A stretch of 64,000 nt of DNA from Macrolepiota albuminosa (GCA_027475525.1 JAMWFC010000131.1:496001-560000), one strand, 5' to 3'. Numbered from the stretch's first letter, positions 1 to 12,030 are shown. Numbers and translations are program-made. The notes: generated by a model not told the origin, from the sequence alone.

Positions 1-192
1 GTGACTGATGCCATCTGTCAGTTGTCATTCTTGCTGCCGTCGGCGCTATCATTGATCGGATCTGCTTCTTGCCGTGCACGGCCGTCAAATATCGCCAAAA
101 TTGGATAATTAGCGCGCGCTAAGGTATTTTGAGTCGGTGCCGTGTTGCCGTAGCCTGCCGTTGATGCGCTGATCCTGTATGGGGTCCTATCA
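1..192 (-). repeat. Gypsy-A outer 3' LTR, partial
   Basis: Last 192 bp of an LTR that begins outside the window, ending GGGTCCTATCA. It matches the end of the LTR at 22455-23391 better than those at 3556-4509 and 15218-16399. The pyrimidine run directly after it (193-203) is the polypurine tract of the minus-strand element. Confidence 0.9.
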
Positions 193-362
193 TCTCCCCC
201 CAACTGAAAAATTGACTGTCCTCAGTCACCAAATATGGTTACCGTTACCGCTTTTGTGACAGGTGGTCCGTGCGTTCTTGAGATTTTGTTTATAGTCCTG
301 GCGCGTGAGTTTGGACTTCGTTTCTTCTCCCCATCTTTTTCCTGGCGCTCAAAAAATAAAAT

Positions 363-2473
363 ATGTCCTTCCGTATTCCAACTCCGCCCCCCGTCCCATC
401 TCGCGAGGCTCAAGACGCCGCCTCCACCTACATTGACAAGGCCAACAACTTTATTAGGCGCATCGAGGGTGTGGGCGCGGAGGCGCCTCCAAACTTGGTT
501 GTTGCCGTGATGAAGTTGTTAGAGCGCTGGTACGAAGTTCGCGTCCTTGGCGTCGGCTGGGACAGAGAAATTGAAGTGCGGGAGTGGTGCTGGGCACGGT
601 ACGTTGACAATCGTGGTGCCGACTGGTTAGCGCCATTTTCTCGTTTTGTAAGTGGTTTTAGTCCTTGCCGTGTTGCTAGCTGATTGGTCCCTAGGCACCT
701 CCTCCCGTCCCGACCATTGAGGACGAATTGGAGGACATCCTCTCTGGTGCCTTGCCAATGACGGTAAGTGCGCCAGCGCCTGAGTGAGTATCTCTAACTG
801 TGGATTTCTAACTTAGCTGTGGTCTGATCTGTCCCCTCATAGTAAGCAAGAGGTATTGGCGCCTCTCGCCAATTTGCAGGTGGACGCCGAGATGGCAGCA
901 ATTTGCGAGAGCGTGCTAGAAGAGGCCTCCCGTGACGCCAAGGAGAGAACCAAGGCGTTGGAGGAGCGAGAGGTCGCTGGCGAGTCCCTGGTTGCCAGCG
1001 AGAAGTCCCCAGTTGCAAGGAGGCAGATGTCTGATGTGAAGGATTCCCGCGCCGGTAGTGCCCAGAGCCCAGCACTGCCGGCAAGCAAATCGGGCTCTCC
1101 AGTCAAGCCTGGCAAGACTTTGAAAAAGAAGGTAAGTTTGAGGGTTCTTACCGCTGGCGACTTCTGCTTATCCCACTCAGTCTCGTAAGGCTGCCGCCCC
1201 TCGTTACACAGTAAGTTTGTTATGCCAAGGTACCTTCCCTGCTAACCAAATAGTTGGCAGGCGCCAACGCAAACTTCTTTTAGCGATGCCGAGCTGAAGG
1301 GTTTGCTGGTAGCACGACGAGATGAGGCGGTTTTGAATGAGGGAATGGAAGCGGGAGTGGTCTTGCCGGAGATGAAGGATAAGAAGACGGCAAGCCCAGT
1401 GGCAAGATGGGAGTTCAAGGACTCCCAAGGAGCGGTAAGTACTATGGCCTTCCTTACCGCTCTTGTTAACATTCTTGCAGTGCGACAAGTGCTGGGCCGA
1501 CAACGACCCAGAGGGGTGTTGGTACCCCACTGGTGGCCAGCCCTGCTACCGGTGCGGTACTCTAAAGAGGTCCTGCACTCTGGATGGCGCCAAGAGTCGA
1601 GAACGCAGTGGCGCCCCAGACGCGGTAGTGGAGCGCACCTTCAAGTGCGCCGTCCTCGTTAAGAGGGCTCGGGAGTTCGTTGAAGGAGAGAGGAAGAAGA
1701 AGGCCGCAGGAGATGCGGCAACCATCAGCAAGAGTTCCCTGGCGCTGCTGACACGTCAAGGGGACGAAAACAAAACGGTCGGTAATCGTGGCGCCGGTGA
1801 GCGCCAAGGGACTGCGGTCCCCTTAAAATGACAAGTCCCTTCGCCTGCCAAGGGGAAGGGCAAGGCCAAACGTGCATGGGTAGAGTCTCCTCCCTCTACT
1901 CCTGAAGACGTGGAGATGGAGGAGCTGGAGAAGGCGCTTGCCGCCAGTCGCCTACCGGTCAGGGATTCGGAGGCTGGGCCAAGTAAGTTGCTTTCTCCCA
2001 TCCACTTGAGGGGGGTATCTCTGCCGGCTGCTGATGAGGACGACACGGTTATGGCCCCCCCCACCAACGGAAGAGCAGCAGGAGGGGGAACCATCTGCAG
2101 TGACAGCAAGGGGAGGGGAAAGCCCTGTGGCAATGGCAACGACTGCCGGTGACGAGGACGCAGATGGGGAAGACGACGTGGGTGAAGAAACCTTGGCGAC
2201 ACAGCACCAAGGCGACGGGGAGGAGACATCGGCAAGGGAGGTAGTGGCAGGAGTTGAGGAAGCGGCAGGAGCTGCCCGGGAGGAGCCTGCGTGACTGGGT
2301 ATTCCAACTTGGGCCGCAGCCTGCACGTTCTGCGAGATTACCAAGACGATTGCCAAGCCACTATGGATTGGCAAACCGCAAATAACATCTTGCCGGGCGA
2401 CTTGCTTCCCCTTCGCAAATCCTCCCTGCCAGTCTCTGACAAGTCTTTGCCAATGGAGGACAATAGCAAGTAA
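363..2473 (+). pseudogene. Antisense accessory gene of Gypsy-A, decayed outer copy
   Basis: Same exon plan as the intact copy at 4679-7085. Exons by GT-AG rules: 363-647, 695-763, 817-1131, 1181-1210, 1261-1434, and 1481 onward; exon lengths 285, 69, 315, 30 and 174 bp are identical in both copies. Exon 6 begins with the zinc cluster (C-X2-C-X8-C-X8-C-X2-C-X6-C). The gene is broken by TGA at 1829-1831 where the intact copy has CGA, by a frameshift in the run of C near 2050, and by loss of roughly 300 bp near 2290. The final part (about 2300-2473) still matches the intact C-terminus. Its orientation is opposite to gag-pol. Confidence 0.85.
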
Positions 2474-2975
2474 ACGGACCTTAGCGTAGATAGGCCGTTT
2501 TTGTATATATTTTGTTGGCGCCCCGTATTTGATATATTTTTGTTGTTTCCCTGCCGAGTGGAGGAAATAGGCCGTTTTTGTATATATTTTGTTGGCGCCC
2601 CGTATTTGATATATTTTTGTTGTTTCCCTGCCGAGTGGAGGAATTGAGTCTAGTTTGAGTTAGCGAACCATCACAGGGTAAGTTAAGTAAGGTAACGGGA
2701 AGACAAGTGGTAAGCATTTGTCAAAGTAGGTGCCAGCAAGAAGAGAAGTAGATGTGGGACTTAGACAAATTTTTGAGAAAAGGGAAACGCTCAGTAAATC
2801 ATCATGGCGAAAAACCCTTGGCGAGAGTTGCGCAATGCGCTAAGCGTTGGCGACACGCTAGCGCTGCGGCTTGACTATGTAAGAAATTGTCTGTTGAATA
2901 TAGTATAGTAAGTATCGGCAAGAAAGATAAGTACAGTAAGTAATAGAAAATGAAAGCTTATCAGTATAGTCTTTT
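2474..2975. other. Spacer between accessory gene and integrase end, no gene seen
   Basis: AT-rich, with one 77-bp doublet (2493-2645) and two short blocks rich in GCGCTAAGCG and TTGGCGAC words. It probably holds the converging 3' untranslated regions of the accessory gene (plus) and pol (minus). Confidence 0.5.
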
Positions 2976-3555
2976 CTAATCGTTTTCTTCTTCTTCCACT
3001 AAAGTCAGCAAGTCATCATCGTCCAATAATTCGGTTTCTTCAAGTTCTCTCAGCTTGGCGGTGTCAATATCTAGCGCTTCAAGCGGCAAATCGATTTGTT
3101 CTCTAGCGAGGTATGGCACTAGGCAAAAGGCGGCAACAGGTCGATGCAGTACTGAACCATCTAGTTCACAGAGCATGTAAGCGCCTCCACGGTTACGAGA
3201 GATAACTACCAAAGGTCCCAGATAGCGCGGGCGCATTTTCTTATTGTATGAGGTCTCGATTTTGGAGTTGCGCATAAGCACTAGCGCTCTTCTCAGGAAG
3301 TTGTAATCTTTGATAGTAGCGCTATGCTCGGTTTCGAATCGTAGAGCCGCTTGGCGACGGGCGCTAAAGACTACCTCGTAAAGTCACTCTAAATCTTCTT
3401 TCCTTCGCTGGAGATCAATAGCTCGTCTGGCGATAAGGTCGGTAGTCGCTAAGATACTGTTGGGTGCTGGCTAAAGATAGGTCGCTTCTATAATGTCGGC
3501 AGGGAGTAACGGATGGGTGCCAGTAGCCGCGTAATAGGGAGAACAACCCATGCGC
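2976..3555 (-). pseudogene. Integrase C-terminus, Gypsy-A outer copy
   Basis: Minus-strand reading holds the integrase tail: a GPY/F-like module (motif RYLGPLVVISRNRGGAY) and an acidic end rich in Asp/Glu. The upstream part of the gene lies at 16400 onward; the break is at 3555, where LTR sequence starts. The next intact reading in the inner copy shows that nothing was lost. An opal stop lies near 3470 where the inner copy has a sense codon. No chromodomain follows. Confidence 0.85.
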
Positions 3556-4509
3556 TGATGACGCCCAAAGTTTGGTCAGTAGCAAATGTAGCAATTGCGT
3601 TACCGTACCAAGAGTGTGCGTTGGGCACGCTATAAGTGATTTGAGGAGTCCCGGGCAGGTCCCAGAGAACGCGTCTGTGAAAAAGGATAAAAGTCGGTAA
3701 CGGGGTCGGCAAGTGTCAAGCGCTAAGGTAAAGCGCCTAAGGAAATGCGGTAAGTGAACACGGCAAGGGTGAGCGGCAAGAGCACGATAAGCTTAGCGAA
3801 GTTCTAAGCGTCGATAATGCCTGCCGTAGTTGCAAGGCGCGAGTATGTCGAGTGTTGGCGAACGTCTGTAACTGCCGATGAGTTTTGACGTTGCCGACCG
3901 TAGCGTAAATGAGCTCTTGAGCGTAAGGGAGACTGAGGAAAGGGGAGTAAACTGTGGTCTATTCGTCTGATGGTCTCCCGTATGTACAAGTCGGTAAGTA
4001 CTTTTATACTACAATGAGTTCGCCGTCGCCAGTGGCTAATGACGCCAGAGTGCGGTAAACTGGAAAATTTCAAAGGGGTAGCTCCAACGGTTTCAGATCC
4101 CTACCGCCCATTCAAGAACCTTAGCGACGCCAGGCGACAGATCGCGAAGCTAAACCATCACTCCATCACCCTTCTGTCTGTCAGAACACCTAAGCGACGT
4201 TGGGCGCCAAATCGAGACGGTAAGCGGTGTCAGACGCCAAGGTCAAACGCCAAGCTGTCCGTCAGTTTTGATAGATCATCAAGCTTCTCGCTAAGCGCTG
4301 TCGTCCGTGACTGATGCCATCTGTCAGTTGTCATTCTTGCTGCCGTCGGCGCTATCATTGATTGGATCTGCTTCTTGCCGTGCGCGGCCGTCAGAAGTGG
4401 CTTAAAATAGGTAGAACGCGTGCGCTAAGTTCGGAACGAGTGCGGCAAGGTTTCCGGAGCCGGTGCCGAGCCTGCCGTTGATGCGCCTAACCTGTATAGG
4501 GTCCTATCA
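3556..4509 (-). repeat. Gypsy-A inner 3' LTR
   Basis: 954 bp, TGATGACGCC...GGGTCCTATCA in plus orientation. It contains nine CGGYAA hexamers (at about 3695, 3707, 3748, 3761, 3774, 3992, 4053, 4219 and 4442), five of them within 85 bp. The antisense accessory gene starts 170 bp beyond its right end, so this LTR may act as that gene's upstream region. Confidence 0.92.
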
Positions 4510-4522
4510 TCTCCCCCCAACT
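4510..4522 (-). other. Polypurine tract of Gypsy-A inner copy
   Basis: On the minus strand this reads AGTTGGGGGGAGA directly before the LTR, the position and composition expected of the plus-strand DNA primer. The outer copy has the same tract at 193-205. The accessory gene therefore lies inside the element, before the tract. Confidence 0.8.
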
Positions 4523-4605
4523 GAAAAATTGACTGTCCTCAGTCACCAAATAAGGCTACCGTTACCGTTTTTGTGACAAGTGGCCCGTGCGTTCTTGAGA
4601 TTTGG

Positions 4606-4612
4606 TTTATAG
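4606..4612 (+). promoter_or_regulatory. Possible TATA element of the accessory gene
   Basis: TTTATAG, 67 bp upstream of the proposed start codon at 4679, conserved in the outer copy at about 289-295. It would give a short leader of about 40 nt. There is no independent proof of a transcript. Confidence 0.3.
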
Positions 4613-4678
4613 TCCTGGCGCATGAGTGTGGACTTCGTTTCTCCTCCCCATCTTTTCCTGGCGCTCAATAAAAATAAA

Positions 4679-7085
4679 ATGTCTTTCCGCATTCCAACTC
4701 CGCCCCCTGTACCGTCCCGCGAGGCTCAAGACGCTGCCTCCGCCTACATCGCCAAGGCGAACAATTTCATCAAGCGCATCGAGGGTGTGGGCGCGGAGGC
4801 GCCTACAAATTTGGTTGTTGCCGTCATGCGATTACTGGAGCGTTGGTATGAGGTGCGGGTCCTTGGCGTTGGGTGGGATCGCGAGATTGAGGTGCGGGAG
4901 TGGTGCCGGGCCCGCTATGTGGATAACCGTGGCGCGGAGTGGTTAGCTCCATTTTCTCGTTTTGTAAGTGCTTTCAAGTCCTTGCCGTGTCGCCAACTGA
5001 TTGGTCCCTAGGCGCCTCCTCCCGTCCCTACCATCGAGGACGAGTTGGAGGATATCTTGTCGGGTGCCTTGCCGATGACGGTAAGCGCTCCCGCGCCTGA
5101 GTAAGTAACTCTGATTTTTATCTCTAACTTAGCTGTGGTCTGACCTGTCGCCTCATAGCAAGCAAGAGGTGTTAGCGCCTCTTGCTAATTTGCAGGTGGA
5201 TGCAGAGATGGCGGCCATTCGCGAGAGCGTGCTGGAAGAGGCTTCCCGCGACGCCAAGGAGAGGACCAAGGCGTTGGAGGAGCGAGAGGTCGTTGGCGAG
5301 TCCCTGGTTGCTAGCGAGAAGTCGCCAGTTGCCAGGAGGCAGGTGTCTGGTGGGAAGGATTCCCACGCCGGTAGTGCCCAGAGCCCAGCACTGCCGGCAA
5401 GCACATCGGGCTCTCCGGTCAAGCCTGGCAAGACTTTAAAGAAGAAGGTAAGTTTGTGCGTTGTTACCGCTGGCGCTTATCGTTTATCCCATTCTAAGTC
5501 TCGCAAGGCTGCCGCCCCTCGTTACACGGTAAGTTCGTTACGCCAAGGTACTTTCCCTGCTAACCAACCAGTTGACAGGCGCCAACGCAAACCTCCTTTA
5601 GCGACGCAGAGCTGAAGGGTTTGTTGGTGGCAAGACGAGATGAGGCGGTTTTGGATGGAGGAATGGAGGCGGGGGTGGTCTTGCCGGAGATGAAGGACAA
5701 GAAGACGGCAAGCCCAGCGGCAAGGCGGGAGTTCAAGGACTCCCAAGGGGCGGTAAGCACTTTGGCTTTCCTTGCCGTTTTCGTTAACATTCTTGTAGTG
5801 CGACAAGTGCTGGGCCGACAACGACCCAGAGGGGTGTTGGTACCCCACTGGTGGCCAGCCCTGCTACCGGTGCGGTACGCTTAAACGGGCCTGCACTCTG
5901 GACGGCGCTAAGAGTCGCGAACGCGGTGGAGCTCCCGACGCGGTAGTGGAGCGCACTTTCAAGCGTGCCGTCCTCGTCAAAAGGGCGCGGGAGTTCGTTG
6001 AGGGGGAGAGGAAGAAGCAGGCCGCTGGCGACGCGGCGACAATTAGCAAGAGTTCCCTGGCGCTGCCGACGCGTCAAGGGGACGAGTCTGCAACAGTCGG
6101 CAACCGTGGCGCCGGAGAGCGCCAAGGGACTACGGTCCCTTCAAAACGACAAGTCCCTTCGCCCGCCAAGGGGAAGGGCAAGGCCAAACGTGCGCGGGTA
6201 GAGTCTCCTCCCTCTGCCCCTGAAGACGTGGAGATGGAGGAGCTGGAGAAGGCGCTTGCCGCCAGCCGCCTGCCGCCGAGGGACCCTGAAGCCGGGCCTA
6301 GCAAGTTACTTTCCCCCATCCACCTGAGGGGGGTTTCTCTGCCGGCAGCCGATGAAGACGACGCGGTAATGGGTCCGCCGCCAAGAGAGGAGCCTCAAGA
6401 GGCGGCAACGGCTGGTGACCAGGACGCAGATGGGGAGGATGACGTGGGTGCAGGAGAGGCGGTAGCGGTAGCGGGGGGCGTTGAGGATCTGGCGGCCGAC
6501 GAAACGTTGGCGACGCAGCGGGAGGTTGGCGAGGAAGAGGCATCGGCAAGGGAGGTAGTGGAGGGAGAGGAAGGGGCAACAGGGGTTACCCGGGAAGAGC
6601 CTGAGTGGCGTTGGCTGCCTCCCTATGGGAACATTGCCCCTTGGGAGGTATCTGACCCCGAGGACGTTGCCGGATTGGAGCCCAGGCGACCTGTCGTCGC
6701 CAGGATAAACCCTGCCTGGACTCCCCAGCCGCAGCCAACGGTCACTGGCGACGCGTTTAATTGGCTGGGGCAGGACCTCGTATATCCAGTCGTCGCGCTT
6801 AATCCGCGGGAGATGTTGGAGAGATTTTCCAGGAGGGCGGCAACCATGGAGTCGGCAATGGAGCGGGAACGGGAACGAGTCCGGGGCCAGCTTATGGCGC
6901 TTCGCTTGCGCTATTCTAACTTGGGTCGCAGTCTCCACGTTCTTCGCGATTACCAAGGCGATTGCCAAGCCGCCATCGATTGGCAAACCGCCAACGACAT
7001 CCAGCCTGGCGATCTTCTCCCTCTTCGCGATTCCTCCTTGCCTGTAACAGACGACTCCCTTTCGATGGACGACGTTAGCGAATAG
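4679..7085 (+). CDS. Antisense accessory zinc-cluster protein of Gypsy-A (intact, 6 exons)
   Basis: Exons 4679-4963, 5012-5080, 5133-5447, 5499-5528, 5579-5752 and 5799-7085 join in frame to 719 aa; all introns are 46-52 bp, phase 0, GTAAGY donors. The N-terminus begins MSFRIPTPPPVPSREAQDAA. A helical, charged block follows (about residues 118-220). The zinc cluster is Cys292, 295, 304, 313, 316 and 323; intron 5 ends exactly at Cys292. Then come a Lys/Arg-rich stretch (KGKGKAKRAR, a possible nuclear signal), a long acidic part, and a C-terminal helical region with several Arg/Glu heptads. The spacing resembles fungal Zn2Cys6 DNA-binding domains but with wider loops. I infer a nuclear DNA-binding role; function is unknown. 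The gene runs opposite to gag-pol and contains no 77-bp doublet. Confidence 0.8.
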
Positions 7086-7519
7086 ACGGACCTTAGCGTA
7101 GATAGGCCGTTTATGTAAATAATATTTTGTTTTTGTTACCGACCGAATATCGATTTTGCCGCCTTGCTTTGAAGTGAAATGATAAGTTCCCTGGTGTGAG
7201 TTAGCGCAGCCTCAGAAAGCAAAGAAAGTAAAGCAAAGAGAAGGCAAGCGGCAAGAGTATTCTAAGGTAGGTTTTAGCAAGAGCAATAGTATGTGAGGGA
7301 CTTAGACAAATTTTGAGGAAAAAGGGAAACGCTCAGTAGATCATCATAGCGAAAAACCCTTGGCGAGAGTTGCGCAGGGCGCTAAGCGTTGGCGACACGC
7401 TAGCGCTGCGACTTGACTACGTAAGGAATCGTCTGTTGAATATAGTATAGTAAGTATCAGCAAGAAAGATAAGTAAGGTAAGTAATAGAAACAAAGAGCT
7501 TATCAATATGTAGTCTTTT
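7086..7519. other. Spacer between accessory gene and integrase, no gene seen
   Basis: Matches the outer spacer at 2474-2975 without its 77-bp doublet. It carries the same block of CGCTAAGCG/TTGGCGAC words near 7370-7410. It is probably the shared 3' region of two convergent genes. Confidence 0.5.
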
Positions 7520-9020
7520 CTAATCTGGTTCTTCTTCTTCAACTAGAGTCGGTAAGTCATCATCGTCCACTAATTCTGTTTCTTCAAGTTCTCGTAACTT
7601 GGCGGTGTCGATATCTAGCGCTTCCAGCGGCAAGTCGATTTGTTCCCTGGCGAGATACGGTAATAGGCGAAAAGCGGCAACAGGTCGATGTAGCACTGAA
7701 CCATCTAGTTCACAGAGCACGTAAGCGCCTCCACGGTTACGAGAGATAACTACCAAAGGTCCTAGATAGCGAGGGCGCATTTTCTTATTGTATGAGGTTT
7801 CAATTTTGGAGTTGCGCATAAGCACTAGCGCTCCTCTCGGGAAGTTGTAATCTTTGATGGTAGCGCTATGCTCGGTTTCGAATCGTAGAGCTGCTTGGCG
7901 ACGTGCGCTAAAGACTACCTCGTGGAGTTGCTCTAAATCTTCTTTCCTTCGCTGGAGATCAATAGCTCGTCTGGCGATAAGATCGGTTGTCGCTAAGATG
8001 CTGTTGGGTGCTGGCTGAAGGTAGGTCGCTTCTATGATGTCGGCAGGGAGTAAAGGATGGGTGCCAGTAGCCGCGTAATAGGGAGAGCAACCCATGCGCT
8101 TACGAATAGTAACTCTTTCCGACCAGAACACTGAATACGTTGCCTCACTCCAACGAGACTCGTCGCCATCGACTGCCTTGAAGAGCGCTTGCCGAACGTC
8201 AAAGTGGGGTCTCTCTACCAGGCCATTGGCGCGCTTGTTATAGCCAGATACTCGAATGTGGTGAATGTTGTATTTCTTGGCGAGGTATGTTAGCGCTTTG
8301 ATGATGGGCGCACCGTTATCCGTGACGATTTCTCTTAGCGCTCCCCAACGGCAGATGACGTCCTCAAATAGCCACTTGGCGACCGCCTCCCGTTATCCGT
8401 GACGATTTCTCTTAGCGCTCCCCAACGGCAGATGACGTCCTCAAATAGCCACTTGGCGACCGCCTCGTATTTTCTCTTTGAGCATTCGAAATTCAGGCCA
8501 GTGGATTAGCGAACAACGACCTTGAATGATGTACTTGTAGCGACCAGACTTGGGCATGTGCATGGTATCGACGTAGATTTTGCTGAAGAGGGGAGCTGGC
8601 GTTGCAACGGTTGGCGGGATGAGCACTTGGCGTGTTTGTTGAATTTGGCAGAGGTGGCAAGTCCTGATGTACCAGGCGATGTCGGCACTAGCGTGTGGCC
8701 ACCAGAATCGTTCTAACAGAGAAGCTCGGGTAGCGTACAGACCTCTATGTCCTAGCTCGTCATGCATAGCGCGCAAGACTCGTAAGCGACTTTCTGGCTT
8801 GATGATCAGCTTGTGAGCGCCATCTCGATTTCGTCGCCAAAGTCGGTTGTCGGTAAAGAAGAAGCGGGTAGCATAGCGGATAAAGGTAGCGTATTGTTCG
8901 TCGGTAAGGTCTGGGGGTCGCTTAAGGTCTTGTAGCCATTGTTCAACGAATAGCGGATAAAGGTAGCGTATTGTTCGTCGGTAAGGTCTGGGGGTCGCTT
9001 AAGGTCTTGTAGCCATTGTT
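7520..9020 (-). CDS. Integrase, Gypsy-A inner copy (frame split by two doublets)
   Basis: Minus-strand coding. The zinc-binding HHCC domain is HDELGH...CHLCQ at about 8630-8770. The catalytic core has Asp in KIYVDTMHMP, Asp in VTDNGAP and Glu in GLVERPHF, the DDE triad. The C-terminus (7520-8131) holds the GPY/F-like module and ends in an acidic tail. It catalyses insertion of the element's cDNA. The 77-bp doublets at 8315 and 8874 break the frame in this assembly; without them it reads like the outer copy. Confidence 0.85.
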
Positions 9021-9950
9021 CAACGAATAACAAGCGACTGTCTCCGCCTTTGCCTTGGCGGATCGGGGAACGGCATCGTAGGTCAGGTTTCTGCTGTCTT
9101 CTCTTAGCGACTGGGGTTCTGTACGACTTTTATTGGAGGCAAGTCTTGTCCAAGGATGCTTGCCGTGTAGAATGTGAGGGGTGCGCTAAAGGTCTCGGGG
9201 CGGTAAGGGACAATGGGATGTAGAAGGATGCTGGCAGGCTGTTGCCGTCGTAGTAGGGGAATCGGTTGTTGTATGAGGTGCACGAAACCATGTAGTCTAT
9301 CGATCCAGTCCTCGAAATCGCTATCAGCCTGTGGGTCCACTGCCGGGTCGCCAGGCTGCCGTGGTCGCCTAGAAAGTCCATCTGGGCCGTGGAAAGAGCT
9401 CTTGACGTGTACCAACTCAAAGTGAAACATGAGGATGGCGACTACCCACCGGTTCATGCTAGCGGATGGCTGGATATCGGGATTCTGCAGCATGCCTTTG
9501 ATGTACCTAGCGTCGACTTCAACAATAAGGTTGCGCACGCCAATCAAATACATCTTTAGCGACCGGAAGGCTTTGAAGAGTCCATAGCGTCGACTTCAAC
9601 AATAAGGTTGCGCACGCCAATCAAATACATCTTTAGCGACCGGAAGGCTTTGAAGAGTCCATAAGCTCTAGCTTAGGCTGACTGTAGCGAGACTCTCTGT
9701 CGTTAGCGTGATAGACCCAAAGCGGTTGTAGCGTCGCTGTTTCGATTGTCGCTAAGGCATTGGCACAAGAAGTAGCCAACGGCAATGTACGAGGTATCCA
9801 CCGCCAAGATGACAGGGTCGGCAGAGGTATAATCGATGGGGACTAGGGGCTTGGCGTCTTGTAGGGCTTTTACTAAGTCGCGTTGTGCAGTGACCTGGTC
9901 TGGCCCAAATTCGAAGGGCTCGTTAGCGCGGGTGAGTCGGTTAAGGGCAT
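9021..9950 (-). CDS. RNase H, Gypsy-A inner copy (frame split by doublets)
   Basis: Minus-strand domain between reverse transcriptase and integrase. Acidic residues in VDTSYIAVGYFL, KLELYGLFKA and VEVDARYIKGML fit the RNase H active site, followed by the conserved end FHGPDGLSRRP (near 9370). It degrades the RNA strand during reverse transcription. Doublets at 9508 and 9896 shift the frame. Confidence 0.85.
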
Positions 9951-12030
9951 GTGCGCGATGGGCAAAGTTCTTTGGTCTGGCCCAAATTCGAAGGGCTCGT
10001 TAGCGCGGGTGAGTCGGTTAAGGGCATGTGCGCGATGGGCAAAGTTCTTACGAATATCCTAAGAACGCCAACGGTGCCAAGAAAGGCGCGAACTTCAGAT
10101 AAGTCGCGGCAAGGACCCCAGCGCTCCAAGAGTGCTAAGCGAGATTCGTCGGGAACACGACCGTCGGGAGTGCAGATGTGACCAAGTATTTTGAACCTTG
10201 GCGCGCAAAGGAGAAGTTTGTGACCGCTAAACGTACCACCGCTATACTTCATACGCTGGAGAACTCGATTGAGCAGCTGGAAAAAGTCCCATAGCGCTAA
10301 GCGAATGTTGGAGTTCTCGGGATGGGTTGCCGGTAAGCCGTTTACGAGTCGCCAGTCTTTGGGGCCTTTGACGCCAACGTCATCAATGAAGCTAAGGACA
10401 TTGTGCGGTATTTCAGGTTGGAGGATGAAAGTGATGTCGTCGTGGAATATAGGGACTGAGTTTGTCCAGCCCATCGGCAAGGTGACTAGGCGCAGTGCGC
10501 CAAACGGAGTTTGAAACGTAGTGAGGTCGGGACTGAGTTTGTCCAGCCCATCGGCAAGGTGACTAGGCGCAGTGCGCCAAACGGAGTTTGAAACGTAGTG
10601 AGGTCACGGGAAGAGGGTGTATCAAGCGTTCATCGTAGCCAACGTAGAGATCAAGGGTGGCGCCACAGATACGCCCGGCAAAGGACTCGGCAAAGTGGTC
10701 AGGGAAAGGCGGTACGCCAGAGTGTCGTATAGTAACTCTATTCAGCGGCTCAAGACTGTGGACTATGCGTAGATTGCCGTTCTTTTTGAGGACGCAAAAC
10801 CAACGGGAGCGGTAAGAACTATTTGAGGGCTCGTAGACGCCAGCCTGTATCTTGGTCCTAATGATTTGGCAGACCTCGGCTTCGATCCCAGGCGGTAGCG
10901 GTCGGTTGTGCTCAGTCCACGGCACGTGAGGGATAGTCGGGATGACGACAGGCGGGAAGAAATCCCAGGCGGTAGCGGTCGGTTGTGCTCAGTCCACGGC
11001 ACGTGAGGGATAGTCGGGATGACGACAGGCGGGAAGAAATCTGTACGTAGCTGCCGCGTTCTGAGTCCTCCCAAGCAAAGGCTTTGTCTTGCTTAGCGAC
11101 AAGATCGGTAAGGACGTTCAACTCATCTTTGGTCAAAAATCCTGTGTCGTGCTCCTTGGCGAACTGCTGTTGGCGTTCCTCGGTAAAACGTCCTGTGGGC
11201 TGAAAGGGTGGCGGATTCGGTGATAAGGTTCCTTGGCGAACTGCTGTTGGCGTTCCTCGGTAAAACGTCCTGTGGGCTGAAAGGGTGGCGGATTCGGTGA
11301 TAAGGTCGGCATGTCGGCAAGAGGGTCGCCAATGATCTGGCGCTCGATTCTAAACGTCTCGGGAGAGTGCGTAGCGATGGGGTCGGCATGTCGGCAAGAG
11401 GGTCGCCAATGATCTGGCGCTCGATTCTAAACGTCTCGGGAGAGTGCGTAGCGATGGTTTTGTTTTAAGCGCAACTGGCTTATATTTCTTTTTAACTTGT
11501 ACCCCTTTCCTTTTGGGAGCGTTAGCTTGGTTATACACAGAGGTGGAAAGGGGAACTGTAGCCTGAGGGGCGGCAAGTCCAAGAACGGCAGGAGACGAGG
11601 CTCCGGGAAGAGTGGTGAGATAAGTATCGGTAGACGCAATATTTTGAAATGACTCGGAAGCGGTAAGGTACAAGTAGGCAAGAGAGGAGTCGGTAATATT
11701 TTGGTTTTTCTGGGAATATTTTGAAATGACTCGGAAGCGGTAAGGTACAAGTAGGCAAGAGAGGAGTCGGTAATATTTTGGTTTTTCTGGGAAGGTCTGC
11801 GTCGGTAGTGGGTAAAGTAGTTAAAACGTCTTGGTCAAGAAAAGTAGTAGACAAAACAGTTACAAGACCAGTTGAATGGTCAAATTCCAGCGTTAGCGCT
11901 ACATCTCCGTGATCGTCGCCAATCACCTCCTCGATGGTCTGTGAAAACACCGGTGGGGAGGCTCGTTGGCGTGCTGGTCGGTAAACTCCGGGGGCTTAGC
12001 GCGGGCGCCTTTTCGTTGTCCCCTAGGGAA
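9941..12030 (-). CDS. Reverse transcriptase, Gypsy-A inner copy (frame split by doublets)
   Basis: Minus-strand coding; palm motifs are GATLDLYVGYDE (first catalytic Asp, near 10650) and FIDDVGV (second pair, near 10385). The FIDD box replaces the usual Y-x-DD. The N-terminal extension carries a basic stretch (KRKGVQVKKKYKP). Doublets at 10452, 10886, 11155, 11304 and 11638 break the frame; the homologous region of the outer copy is one open 565-codon frame. Confidence 0.85.

Noticed and set aside
5946..7085. A single-exon 379-aa gene starting at the Met at 5946
   Set aside because: The same frame runs back to 5799 to include all six Cys, and five upstream exons join in phase with conserved sizes in both copies.
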